Of a stretch of 64,000 nucleotides of DNA, positions 33,728-43,113 are shown piece by piece. Below the pieces are notes generated by a model, which did not search any database, was not told the origin of the DNA, and saw nothing but the letters and a program-made list of their open reading frames with translations. The stretch is taken from NCBI GenBank assembly GCA_017470935.1, contig JAFUXG010000035.1, positions 16,466 to 80,465 on the forward strand, given 5' to 3'. The number at the start of each line of letters is the position of its first letter. Position 1 is the stretch's first letter. Made by a program: the position numbers and the translations under genes. This DNA comes from Lachnospiraceae bacterium (GTDB lineage Bacteria; Bacillota; Clostridia; Lachnospirales; Lachnospiraceae).

Positions 33728-34306
33728 ATGTTAAATTATGTATGGTCAATATTAATTTTGACAGGAATTGTCATTGCAGCAATCACCGGTAACATCGAAA
33801 ATATGAGTCAGGGCATACTCACATCTGCCAAAGATGCAGTAGACCTGCTCATATTGATGGCGGGTGTTATCAGCATGTGGAGTGGATTTCTTAAAATCGC
33901 CGAAGAATCAGGACTTACATCATATCTCTCTGAGAAAATGAAGCCGCTCCTGCACTTTCTCTTTCCAAATATACCACGAAACCATATTGCAAACGACTAC
34001 ATATGCGCCAACTTTATAGCCAACATATTAGGGCTTGGCTGGGCATGTACTCCGACAGGACTTCAGGCGATGAAGGCATTGAAGCAGCTTGAGTGTGAAC
34101 GGCAGGACACCGCCAGCGATGAAATGTGCACCTTTCTCATACTTAACATCTCCTCCCTGCAATTAATCCCCATGAACATGATAGCCTACCGCAGCCAGTA
34201 CGGAAGCCCTGCACCCATGGCAGTCATAGCACCGGGACTTATCACCACCGCCCTCACCACCATCATCGCTATAATCCTGTGCCGCATTATGTGTAAACGT
34301 TCATAG
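33728..34306 (+). CDS. spmA: Spore maturation protein A-like, nucleoside recognition domain
   Basis: 192 residues from the ATG at 33728; an in-frame ATG six codons earlier lacks a ribosome site. The protein has about four membrane helices and the conserved family segment CANFIANILGLGWACTPTGLQAMKAL. Adjacent spmB supports the assignment. SpmA and SpmB act in spore core dehydration in Bacillus and Clostridium, but homologues also persist in non-sporulating Firmicutes. Confidence 0.9.
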   Translation: MLNYVWSILILTGIVIAAITGNIENMSQGILTSAKDAVDLLILMAGVISMWSGFLKIAEESGLTSYLSEKMKPLLHFLFPNIPRNHIANDYICANFIANILGLGWACTPTGLQAMKALKQLECERQDTASDEMCTFLILNISSLQLIPMNMIAYRSQYGSPAPMAVIAPGLITTALTTIIAIILCRIMCKRS

Positions 34307-34335
34307 CTTACTGTTTAGTCCAGAAAGGAGCCCAC

Positions 34336-34866
34336 ATGAAATTAGTATCCTATCTTTCCATGTTCCTGATACCCCTTGTAATCTTCTACATCATAGTGTA
34401 TGCCCTTCTAATGAAAAAGCCGGTTTTCGAGCTGTTTCTTAAGGGGGCAAAGCAGGGACTTATAACTGTTGCAGAGATTGCTCCCTCCATCATCGGACTT
34501 CTTGTTGCGGTGGGAATCTTCAGAAGCTCAGGCGCCTTAGACCTTATATGCAAAGGACTTGCATCACTTAAGGGTATACTCCCCTTTCCAATCGAGGTAA
34601 TACCCCTAGCAATACTGAAAATGTTCTCTTCATCAGGTGCTAATGCACTGCTGTTTGACATTTACAGAAGCTATGGCACAGACTCCTACATTGGCTTTAC
34701 CGCATCCCTGCTGCTATGCTGCACGGAAACCCTTTTCTACACGATCTCCATTTACTTCACAAGCGTACAAATCAAAAAGACAAGGTGGGTTATTCCTGCC
34801 GGAATATTCCTCGCCCTTGTCTCTTTGATCTTAAGTGCATGGGTTGCACAAGTGTTTATTTCCTGA
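34336..34866 (+). CDS. spmB: Spore maturation protein B-like
   Basis: 176 residues, about four membrane helices, with family motifs KGAKQGLITVAEIAPSIIGLLVAVGIFR and SGANALLFDIYRSYGTDSYIG. AAAGGAG precedes the ATG, 29 bp after spmA. Its last 11 bases overlap the 3' end of the convergent DUF6273 gene, with no terminator between them. Confidence 0.9.
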   Translation: MKLVSYLSMFLIPLVIFYIIVYALLMKKPVFELFLKGAKQGLITVAEIAPSIIGLLVAVGIFRSSGALDLICKGLASLKGILPFPIEVIPLAILKMFSSSGANALLFDIYRSYGTDSYIGFTASLLLCCTETLFYTISIYFTSVQIKKTRWVIPAGIFLALVSLILSAWVAQVFIS

Positions 34867-37225
34867 CCTTCTTCACGGAACTCCATTTACCATATACTTT
34901 ATTACCATCTGTGCCCTGACTATAGGCTCTTACTCTCACATAATATGTTTTACCCTTCTTAAGTTTCGTAATGACATATTCCAGCTTGCCTGATGTGGCC
35001 TTTTTACTGTTTTGGGTAAACTTCTTGTTTGTAGCATACTGTATCTGGTAGCCCTTTGCATTCTTAACCTTTTTCCATTTAATAACGATCTTTTTTTTCT
35101 TGCTTTTCTTTGCAGAGCTAATGGATACTTTAGCTGGTTTAGTTATAGTCTGCTCTGTTGTTGCCACTACAGCAGATGCTTCGGTTGTTGCAGGTGTTGG
35201 CGACGCTGTTGTTGTAGTATTGTTCCCATTATTACTGGTGCTTTCGCTTCCACTACCTCCACTTACATTGTTATTTCCAGTGCTTTCGCTTCCACTACCT
35301 CCGCGTCCATTGTTATTTCCAGTGCCTCCATTTTCACCATCTCCATTTCCATTGTTATCATTCACGTCACTGCTTCCGCTATCATCCTTAGTCATTTCCT
35401 CATATTTACTTTCCGCAGCCTGTAACACATTGTAGTTTGTCACCAGTGACCGGGCATTCAACGGCAGTGCATCATAGGATTGTCTTGCTATAGAAATGGC
35501 AGTTTTACTGTCCTTACTTACTGTTCCAATGTCAGATATAAGCTGGATCACCTCATCCGCTTTTTCCTGTGCTTTTTTATTTTCAACTGCATCATACCAA
35601 TCTGATGATACAGTACCGACAGGTTTTACGTAATCAGATCTTAGATCCACATGCAAAACAGGTCTAACACCATAATACTCACCGCTATAACTTCCATTTG
35701 CATAGATCGAACCGCCTAAAATATTCGCCGTATCATCACTTTCCCGACCAACTGTTCGCAGCCACCAAGACCATCTTCCTGTATCCGAACCACTCATCCT
35801 GTCATTTATGTCTGCATAATCCGTAGTCATTGCAATCCTTGCTTTATTGTATTCACTGATATTCCCACCAAAACCATAAGAGCCGGCAGCCGCTTCATCC
35901 ACAGATAACAGGTATATCTTATCTGTCGTGTCATTACCGCCATCCGTACCGGTAACGGGATTATCTTTATTTACGACCGTTGTCTCTTTGATCGCCTGGA
36001 TCTCCTCAGCAGAAAATGCCGTTTTGATAAACGAATCGCTATCCTCCTCATCATTTAACCACTTACGAAGTGTACATTTATCCCAATTAACCGTTGACCA
36101 ATTTTCAACCGTCATATCGGCAACATTATATTTTTTATAGCCAATTATTCTATCGGCAAGAAGAAATGCATCATCTCCGTCTACAGAAAGAACTCTCCAT
36201 TCAATAGGTTGTTTATTGTCAAATGTTGCATTTTGATTATATTTTCCAAAATATATACAGTCCCAAGTCATCACTCCAGTGTCATCCTTCACCGGATCAG
36301 AAAGCTTAGTAACCTTGGTACCAACATTAGTAACATTGCCTTCTGAGTCCACCTTTCCGGCATAAGAGAAACAAGAGGAGGACTGCAGATTAATATGCAA
36401 AACCGGGCGGACAGCATACCGGTCCACATTAACATAGTTACCACTACTGTTCGCCATGCCATTAACTCCCACAGCTGCCGCGTGATCGCCGCCATCACCT
36501 GGAGAGCGCAGCCACCAATCAGTTTTCCCATTGTATATGGTAAGATGATCATGCGTTCTTTCTGCTCCATTAAGTATCGCATAATCTGACACTTCTGATT
36601 GTCTTGTTTTGTTATATTTATTAATTGGTCCTATTGTCAACTCTTCATCAAGACCATATGAACTATTCAACGCTTCTTCTAATGACAGCAAATACACCTT
36701 ATCCATTGTGTCATTACCACCATCTGTATCAGAAGCAGCATTATCATTATTCACAACATTTGTATAATTAATGGCCTCTTGTTCCTCAGGAGTAAATGCA
36801 GTGCTGATAAAGGATGCGCTATCCTCAGTATCATTTAACCATTCACGGAGTGTACATGTCTCCCATGTACATGAATAATCAGTATATAATTCTCCATCTT
36901 CATCCAGCCCGGTTATCTTCTTTGAGTTATATTGCTTGCAGTCAAGGGCAGTGTCAGCAAGAAGAAAGGCATCTGTTCCATCCTCACTGACCGAAAGTAT
37001 TCTCCATTTGATCAGTTCCTCGCTAAATTGCGCCTCCTGTGGATAATGTCCGAATGTTACCTTGTCCCACGTTACCGTTCCGTCCTCGGCAATTCTCGGA
37101 TCTGCTATCTCCACCTCTTCAGCTTGTACCGTTGCCGTACTTCCCATTACCCCACCTAATACCGACACAGCCATAATAAATGCTGACACATATGCAATGC
37201 CGGTTTTCAGAATTCTTTTTTTCAT
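34856..37225 (-). CDS. Secreted DUF6273 protein with FN3-like tail
   Basis: 789 residues with a signal peptide (core IAYVSAFIMAVSVLGGVMG, cleavage near VQAEE). Two DUF6273 domains (~45-290 and ~315-550) each carry the family hallmarks ITFGHYPQ-like strand, WRILSV, LLAD, LREWLND and WWLRSPG/WWLRTVG. A short helical region follows, then an Asn/Gly/Ser-rich linker with GSGSESTGNN repeats and a fibronectin type III domain (~700-785: IKWKKVKNAKGYQIQYATN, YYVRVRAYS). No LPXTG. RBS AGGAGG. A surface protein of unknown binding role. Its 3' end overlaps spmB by 11 bp. Confidence 0.85.
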   Translation of the reverse strand: MKKRILKTGIAYVSAFIMAVSVLGGVMGSTATVQAEEVEIADPRIAEDGTVTWDKVTFGHYPQEAQFSEELIKWRILSVSEDGTDAFLLADTALDCKQYNSKKITGLDEDGELYTDYSCTWETCTLREWLNDTEDSASFISTAFTPEEQEAINYTNVVNNDNAASDTDGGNDTMDKVYLLSLEEALNSSYGLDEELTIGPINKYNKTRQSEVSDYAILNGAERTHDHLTIYNGKTDWWLRSPGDGGDHAAAVGVNGMANSSGNYVNVDRYAVRPVLHINLQSSSCFSYAGKVDSEGNVTNVGTKVTKLSDPVKDDTGVMTWDCIYFGKYNQNATFDNKQPIEWRVLSVDGDDAFLLADRIIGYKKYNVADMTVENWSTVNWDKCTLRKWLNDEEDSDSFIKTAFSAEEIQAIKETTVVNKDNPVTGTDGGNDTTDKIYLLSVDEAAAGSYGFGGNISEYNKARIAMTTDYADINDRMSGSDTGRWSWWLRTVGRESDDTANILGGSIYANGSYSGEYYGVRPVLHVDLRSDYVKPVGTVSSDWYDAVENKKAQEKADEVIQLISDIGTVSKDSKTAISIARQSYDALPLNARSLVTNYNVLQAAESKYEEMTKDDSGSSDVNDNNGNGDGENGGTGNNNGRGGSGSESTGNNNVSGGSGSESTSNNGNNTTTTASPTPATTEASAVVATTEQTITKPAKVSISSAKKSKKKKIVIKWKKVKNAKGYQIQYATNKKFTQNSKKATSGKLEYVITKLKKGKTYYVRVRAYSQGTDGNKVYGKWSSVKKVRK

Positions 37226-37305
37226 TTTCTTTTCAGCCTCCTAACTCTTTCCATCTCACATACATCTAATGTTTTCCTCTTAGGATTATAGATAACATCA
37301 GCTAC

Positions 37306-40300
37306 TTATTTCTTCACCTTAGCCTTCTTACTTAAGCCTTTCTTTACCAGAAGCTTTTTATATGCAGATACCTTTTTCTTTGGCACCTTTACTGTCATTT
37401 TGCTTGATGTCTTTGAAAAAGCATTCTTTCCAACGCTTGAAGCTGTAAGCTTACTTGTATTTATTGTAAACTTGCTAATCTTCTTATCACCATAGAAAGC
37501 CTTCTTGCCTATTTTCTTAACACTCTTGCCTATGGTTACAGTATTAAGCTTCTTACAGTTTGCAAAAGCCTGTGCACCGATCGTTTCAACCTTTGCTCCG
37601 ATTTCCACCTTCTTAAGCTTGCTGCAATTGGCAAATGCACTGTTTCCAACACTGACAATATTGTCACTTATCTTAACTGTTTCTATTGTAGAATTATTTT
37701 TAAATGCATTATTTGCGATCGATGTGACCTGATACGTCACATTATCAATGGTTACCTGTTCAGGTATAACAACCGTCTTTTCTGTATTAGAAGATGACGT
37801 ATTGGAAGCTGCATTGTATTCCACAGTCTGCTTACCTGACGTATCCTCTGTAACATTATAGGTTGCCCCGTCTTCTTTACTAACTATCGTTTCGCCCTTA
37901 GAATGATTGATAGTCTCACCTGTTTCGGTGCTTCCACTTTGGTTGGTATTATCTCCCGTTCCGGTACTTCCACCTGTACTAGTATCATCTCCCGTTCCGG
38001 TACTTCCGCCCGGGTTAGTTCCATCTCCGGTTCCGGTACTTCCGCCTGGGTTAGTTCCATCTCCGGTTCCGGTACCTCCCGCATTGCCATTATCAGGAAT
38101 ATCCTCATATAACGCATACAATGTTATTCCACGTTCACCCATTGTGTATGTGATTTCTGCTTTGTCAGCTTCCTGGAGAGAAGCAGTACTGTTATTCGTC
38201 AGCTTACCATTCCATGCTTTGAATTGCTTTCCCTCCGCCGGGTCATTGGCACGAACCTTTATCATATCACCCGTTGCATAGAAGCCTGAATTTATTTCCT
38301 CCGTAATAGCGGCTCCGTTAACCTCAATGATCATACCATTTTCTACTTGAACCTTATATGCCTTAACATACTCTGCCACAATCTGGGTGTCTCTATCGGT
38401 GGTAGTAACCGTAGTTTCTATCTTAGTTGCATCCTCAATCTCAGCTTTTCCCGAAACCACTGTCCACTTGTCAAATCTTGTGTAATCATCTGCCGGGTCT
38501 GCCTTAATAGCAACCGTCTTTCCTGCCGCATAATAACCGCTAATACTTCCCTGAGAACTACTATCAGCAATTGTTCCTTTTTCAATCACAAGTGCATATG
38601 TAATCTCGGAAACAGTAACCGTAAATTCCTTCTTAACACCCAAATATTCAACAACAACCCGCTGCTCACCTGCTTTATATGGGTTGTAATTCGTATTCCC
38701 GCTGCCCGAAAGTGCCAAAGTAACAGGAGTCTCCCTGTCGGCAAACTTTATCTTAACGGACAGACCGGTCAGATCAAATGCTTCACCATATGCATACTCT
38801 GTCTTTACCGGATTGTCTGCGTCCTCAACAAACTCAACTGATTCAATATCACTTCCTGCCTGCCAGCATAATATTGGCGTCATCCCCTCGTCATTTTCAT
38901 CCACCATGAACCATATACCATTAAAGTCAAATCCACGGTAGGATGATCTCTTCGTCATACCTGCAGCGTCAATAGATTTACTTGTAGAAAGAGACTCCCC
39001 ATTCGGTGTTCCGGTAAGGGTATATGTAACATCGGCTCCGTCCTCACCTGCTCCCTTATCTGTCATCGTCATAGCTGCATATCGGCAATAAGCAACCGGA
39101 ACACTACCATTGGCAATTCCATATACATATCGCTTTTCCGAACCTGACTGGATTCCAATCTGTCCTGACAATGATCCCTTATTATAACAGTACATTATCG
39201 GTCCGGATGCTGTGGATGTGGAATATCCGACTATACCCGCTGCATAGCCGATAGCCTGTGAATTCACCGGTGCACTCAAAGTATATTCATCTAATAATGA
39301 CAACACCATAGTAACCAATCCCAAGTTATCTCCATATCCGGCAGGCAATGTCAGATGTGTTTCAGTGGTTGACCAGCTCTTAACATATCCTGTATTATAG
39401 CAATTCATAACAGCCGTACTCTTGTATAAGGTTCCTACAATACCGCCTGCCATGGTGTCAAAATGAGATGTGACATTAAGATCAAACAACGTATGTTCAT
39501 TGACCATAAGTGCTGCCACCTCTCCGGTATTACAGCATTGCTCCACTGTACCATTCTCCGCTGCAACACCCAATATACCACCAGCCACAACCACATCATC
39601 AGTTCCCTTTAATGCCATTTCAACAAAATCACCCTTTTTTGCAGTATTAAAAATACCTACAAAATTACGATATCCGCTTACAACACCATCATTACTGCAC
39701 TGTGATATTACTCCTCCGTTATTCAGATATCCTGCTATACCACCTATAAATCGCGAACAAGAGCTTGTGGGTGCTTCCTGAGCATTGGAAAGATAACATG
39801 TCTTTACATCGGCAAGCACCTTACATCCACTTACCTTTGCCTTTCCCACATAACCGATAACTCCTCCAATTGAAATATTATTTGTGGAAACTGCCTCATC
39901 AGCCGTCATGGCTGTCATGCCCGACTTTATGATTATGTCTGTAATTTCTGACATATCACCTGAAGCATTCTCATCCACATAACCTGCAAGAGAGCCAACC
40001 CTGACTGAATCGGTTCCTACTTCTATGTCAACATTTTCAAGTGTAAGGTTATTGATAACACCGCCTTTAACTCTGGCAAACAGTCCGATATCCTTATAAG
40101 CTGTATCTCCTTTGATGGATAGTCCGGAGATTGTATGTCCGTTACCATCAAATACTCCGGTAAAACTATCTGCTGAGTAATCTACTGTATCCTCAGCAAC
40201 AATCTTCTTAACACCAATTGGTATGAATCCCCACTCTCCAATATTAACTGCATCCGTTTCCTCGGTAAGACCTGACAGAACAATATCTGCAGTCAGTTTA

Positions 40301-42747
40301 TAACTGCCTGCAAGATCATTTCGTATCTTACTAAGATCGGCAGCACTTCCAATTTCAATAACCTCTTTCGGAGTATCATCATCTGCCTCCGGAACAATTG
40401 GCTCTCCGTCAACAGCCGTCGTCTCACTTCTCCACACCGCTTTCAGAGTAAGCTTTTTGTCTGTTCCCGAAAATACAGGCACATCATTTGTAGCGACAAC
40501 AGAAGCTGTTGTTCCATCGGTACTCCAGCCCACAAATATCTTTCCTTCCTCATTAATTACAGGAAGTGTTCCGTAAGGAAGACCAACATATATGCTCCGG
40601 CTTGCTACCGTAAGCCCCTCTATTCCTGTATCAAATGATATCTCACCCTGACCATCAACCGGCTCAAAGGAAAGAGTCACTGTTTTGGAATCACTATTTT
40701 TTAATGTCTTATTATTTAACTTTTCGTAAAATAGATATGCATTGCCGGAAGCCTTACCAACAATGGTAATTTCAGAAAGAGCCGTCTTATCCAGTGCTCC
40801 CTCATCTACCATAGCTGCCGTATCCGGTATATATATCTTTTCAAGCACCCTATTTCCGGAAATAATCTGTGAACCGATTGTTGTAAGTCCTTCATTGAGC
40901 GTAATAGTCTTCAAGCTGCATGCATTAGAAAACACTTGCTTCGGAAGCTCTTTAACCCCTGCGGGAATATCTATCGCCTGAACAGAAATACAGTCATCAA
41001 AACAGCTCTGACCTATCGTTTCCAAGCTCTCAGGCAATCTTATCTCCGTAAGATTTCTACATCTCTTGAATACATTCTTGTTAAGTGTCACAAGACCTTT
41101 CGGCAATGATACAGACCTAAGCCGCATTGTTTCATTATTTGCTGAACTAAATGCGCCCACACCAATCTCTGTAACTCCATCAGGAATTATTATAGATTCA
41201 AGCGCAAAGCAATCCAAGCACATACTCTGTGGAACAATCGTTACTCCCTTAGGGATATTAAGCTCCATCAAATTATTACATCCTTGGAAAGCACCCGTAT
41301 CTATAACAGTCACGCTATCAGGTATCACTATTTTTGTAATGAATGTCTTGTTCTTGAAACAGCTTGTACTGGCATCGATTTCTGTCACTCCATCGGGAAT
41401 TATCACCACCGACTCATTACCTGTATATTTCTTTAATACGCCCTTGGTAACAGTAAAGTCATTACTTTTTCCTGCATAGATCTCTTCTCCCGGCTCAGCA
41501 GCAGCATTCCACTTTGCATATAAGGTAACTGCGCCGGATTGTATTAAGGTCGTTGTCTTTACCTGCTTCTTTAATGCCTTGTCCGAATACCATCCCGCAA
41601 AATCATAACCTGCAAGCTTTGGAACCGGCATCCATCCGTATGTCTGACCCACAACGCCACTCTTAGTTCTTTCATCTTCCGCAAGAACACCTCCACACGC
41701 ATCAAATGTAATCACTGCATCATCCTTAATCTCAGTGTAAGTAATCGTATCTGTTACTGCTCCAATCTGTCCATAGGATTCCTCACTGGCATTTAACGCC
41801 TTTGTATATTCTTTTGCTATTGAATCTGTTTTTCCTTGTATCTCTTTTATGCCGCTTATTCTTTGAAGTCCCCTGTTATCAAAATATTCGACTGACGTAG
41901 GAATATATATACTTGTCAATGAACCCTTTGCAGGATTACTTCTATTCATTGTATCAAATGCCTGATTATGTATCATTTTCAATGTATCAGGAAGATAAAC
42001 CTTTTCAAGGTTATAATCTCCGCCAAATACATCATTTCCCAAAATAGTAACCCCGGCAGGTATTTTTATTACACTCATACCTATACAATAACTAAATGCT
42101 GAATCACCTATATAATCCAAAGAATCAGGTAGTTCTATAGTTGACAATGCATGGCAATTACGAAATGCCGCATATTGGATCTGTTTTACTCCCTCAGGAA
42201 TATTAATTCTTCCGAGACGCTCACACTCTCCAAAGCACTGCTGTCCCAGCATAGTAACCGTGTCAGGAAGTACCACACTGGTAAGATTAGAACATCCATA
42301 GAACACACTGTTGTCCACCAATGCTATTTTTGTAGCCGACAAATTCACCGACTGTAGATTGGTACAGCCTCTAAATGCATATGCACCTATTGTCTTAACC
42401 CTGTATGAAAAGGATACAGTTGTCAGACCGGTACAGCCATCAAACGCATTCTTATCAATATAGCACACAGAATCCGGCAGATTAATTCTTTCCACTGTTT
42501 CCTTTGTGCTCTTAAATGCGTTTGAGCCAATCTCACGCACCCCATAAGGCACATCTACAATAATATTATTTCCCTTGTAATCCGTGAGCACATCGTCCTC
42601 AATTACAAATCCATTCTCATCTGGTACTGCGGCAGCATTGACGGTCACGGCTTTTCCGTAGGGCGCCAATATGAGCAGCATAAAAACAGCTAACAAGCTA
42701 AGCCGCATAACCATCAGCCTGTCACACATATTTTTTCTTTTCTGCAT
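37306..42747 (-). CDS. Giant BspA-like leucine-rich repeat surface protein
   Basis: 1813 residues from the ATG at 42747 (AGGAGGA upstream). Signal peptide (LSLLAVFMLLILAPYGKAV). Domain order: LRR_5/BspA repeats (~50-320), an InlB B-repeat-like unit ending LYAKW (~350-430), a second LRR block (~440-690), another InlB-like unit (~700-790), a GLUG-type region (LSKIRNDLAGSYKLTADI, GVFDGNGHTISGLSI; ~800-1330), a Big_3-like Ig domain (~1360-1430), B-repeats, a Thr/Gly/Ser linker with tandem repeats (~1560-1640), and a C-terminal LRR with a Lys-rich end. No LPXTG or SLH is seen. The upstream region carries the shared LytTR-like site. Probably a host- or mucus-facing adhesin. Confidence 0.88.
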   Translation of the reverse strand: MQKRKNMCDRLMVMRLSLLAVFMLLILAPYGKAVTVNAAAVPDENGFVIEDDVLTDYKGNNIIVDVPYGVREIGSNAFKSTKETVERINLPDSVCYIDKNAFDGCTGLTTVSFSYRVKTIGAYAFRGCTNLQSVNLSATKIALVDNSVFYGCSNLTSVVLPDTVTMLGQQCFGECERLGRINIPEGVKQIQYAAFRNCHALSTIELPDSLDYIGDSAFSYCIGMSVIKIPAGVTILGNDVFGGDYNLEKVYLPDTLKMIHNQAFDTMNRSNPAKGSLTSIYIPTSVEYFDNRGLQRISGIKEIQGKTDSIAKEYTKALNASEESYGQIGAVTDTITYTEIKDDAVITFDACGGVLAEDERTKSGVVGQTYGWMPVPKLAGYDFAGWYSDKALKKQVKTTTLIQSGAVTLYAKWNAAAEPGEEIYAGKSNDFTVTKGVLKKYTGNESVVIIPDGVTEIDASTSCFKNKTFITKIVIPDSVTVIDTGAFQGCNNLMELNIPKGVTIVPQSMCLDCFALESIIIPDGVTEIGVGAFSSANNETMRLRSVSLPKGLVTLNKNVFKRCRNLTEIRLPESLETIGQSCFDDCISVQAIDIPAGVKELPKQVFSNACSLKTITLNEGLTTIGSQIISGNRVLEKIYIPDTAAMVDEGALDKTALSEITIVGKASGNAYLFYEKLNNKTLKNSDSKTVTLSFEPVDGQGEISFDTGIEGLTVASRSIYVGLPYGTLPVINEEGKIFVGWSTDGTTASVVATNDVPVFSGTDKKLTLKAVWRSETTAVDGEPIVPEADDDTPKEVIEIGSAADLSKIRNDLAGSYKLTADIVLSGLTEETDAVNIGEWGFIPIGVKKIVAEDTVDYSADSFTGVFDGNGHTISGLSIKGDTAYKDIGLFARVKGGVINNLTLENVDIEVGTDSVRVGSLAGYVDENASGDMSEITDIIIKSGMTAMTADEAVSTNNISIGGVIGYVGKAKVSGCKVLADVKTCYLSNAQEAPTSSCSRFIGGIAGYLNNGGVISQCSNDGVVSGYRNFVGIFNTAKKGDFVEMALKGTDDVVVAGGILGVAAENGTVEQCCNTGEVAALMVNEHTLFDLNVTSHFDTMAGGIVGTLYKSTAVMNCYNTGYVKSWSTTETHLTLPAGYGDNLGLVTMVLSLLDEYTLSAPVNSQAIGYAAGIVGYSTSTASGPIMYCYNKGSLSGQIGIQSGSEKRYVYGIANGSVPVAYCRYAAMTMTDKGAGEDGADVTYTLTGTPNGESLSTSKSIDAAGMTKRSSYRGFDFNGIWFMVDENDEGMTPILCWQAGSDIESVEFVEDADNPVKTEYAYGEAFDLTGLSVKIKFADRETPVTLALSGSGNTNYNPYKAGEQRVVVEYLGVKKEFTVTVSEITYALVIEKGTIADSSSQGSISGYYAAGKTVAIKADPADDYTRFDKWTVVSGKAEIEDATKIETTVTTTDRDTQIVAEYVKAYKVQVENGMIIEVNGAAITEEINSGFYATGDMIKVRANDPAEGKQFKAWNGKLTNNSTASLQEADKAEITYTMGERGITLYALYEDIPDNGNAGGTGTGDGTNPGGSTGTGDGTNPGGSTGTGDDTSTGGSTGTGDNTNQSGSTETGETINHSKGETIVSKEDGATYNVTEDTSGKQTVEYNAASNTSSSNTEKTVVIPEQVTIDNVTYQVTSIANNAFKNNSTIETVKISDNIVSVGNSAFANCSKLKKVEIGAKVETIGAQAFANCKKLNTVTIGKSVKKIGKKAFYGDKKISKFTINTSKLTASSVGKNAFSKTSSKMTVKVPKKKVSAYKKLLVKKGLSKKAKVKK
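37925..38080 (-). repeat. Intragenic ~39-bp repeat encoding the Gly/Thr/Ser linker
   Basis: Four to five copies encoding GTGDGTNPGGSTG-type units. The two central copies are almost identical, so linker length may vary between strains. Confidence 0.8.
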
Positions 42748-42844
42748 AAATATAATCCTCCTCTTCCTTATGATATGCGCAAAGCAATCATCAAAACTGC
42801 CTTTCTCATGGCGGTCATCATTGTAGCTCTGCACCAATATCTGA

Positions 42845-42906
42845 ATCATATCACAGGAAAAAATGCAATAAAATAGACTTGTAATTAATAACGCACACTT
42901 GTAATT
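42845..42906 (-). promoter_or_regulatory. LytTR-like direct repeat and -10 before the giant BspA-like gene
   Basis: On the minus strand AATTACAAGT occurs twice with a 20-base period (42906-42897 and 42886-42877), then exactly 26 bases, then TATGAT (42850-42845). No good -35 is present, as expected for an activated promoter. The same layout occurs at 48772 and 52302. Confidence 0.75.
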
Positions 42907-42969
42907 TTTGACATTTAATAATAGAAAATCTTCTCACCTATCCCATCCAAAACTAATATATGTCATACA

Positions 42970-43069
42970 CTTTTGGACTTAATTTTCGTTTTTTCTGTCC
43001 AAAAGCTTCATTAAATTTCAATTTTTGGATATTTTTAATGTTTATTTTTAGCCAAAAATATTATATAAT
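42970..43069 (+). promoter_or_regulatory. Promoter region with inverted repeats before the second AAA/DUF234 gene
   Basis: A 9-bp inverted repeat CTTTTGGAC/GTCCAAAAG (42970-42978, 42997-43005), a second one (ATTTTTGG near 43020 with CCAAAAAT at 43052) whose right arm lies just before TATAAT (43064-43069). The layout recalls the first AAA/DUF234 gene's promoter. Confidence 0.45.
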
Positions 43070-43113
43070 AACCATAGCATAAAACGATGTGCAAAAGCAT
43101 GGAGGGATCAGAT

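Noticed and set aside
37306-42747. Sortase-anchored adhesin
   Set aside because: No LPXTG-like motif, hydrophobic segment or sorting tail at the C-terminus.
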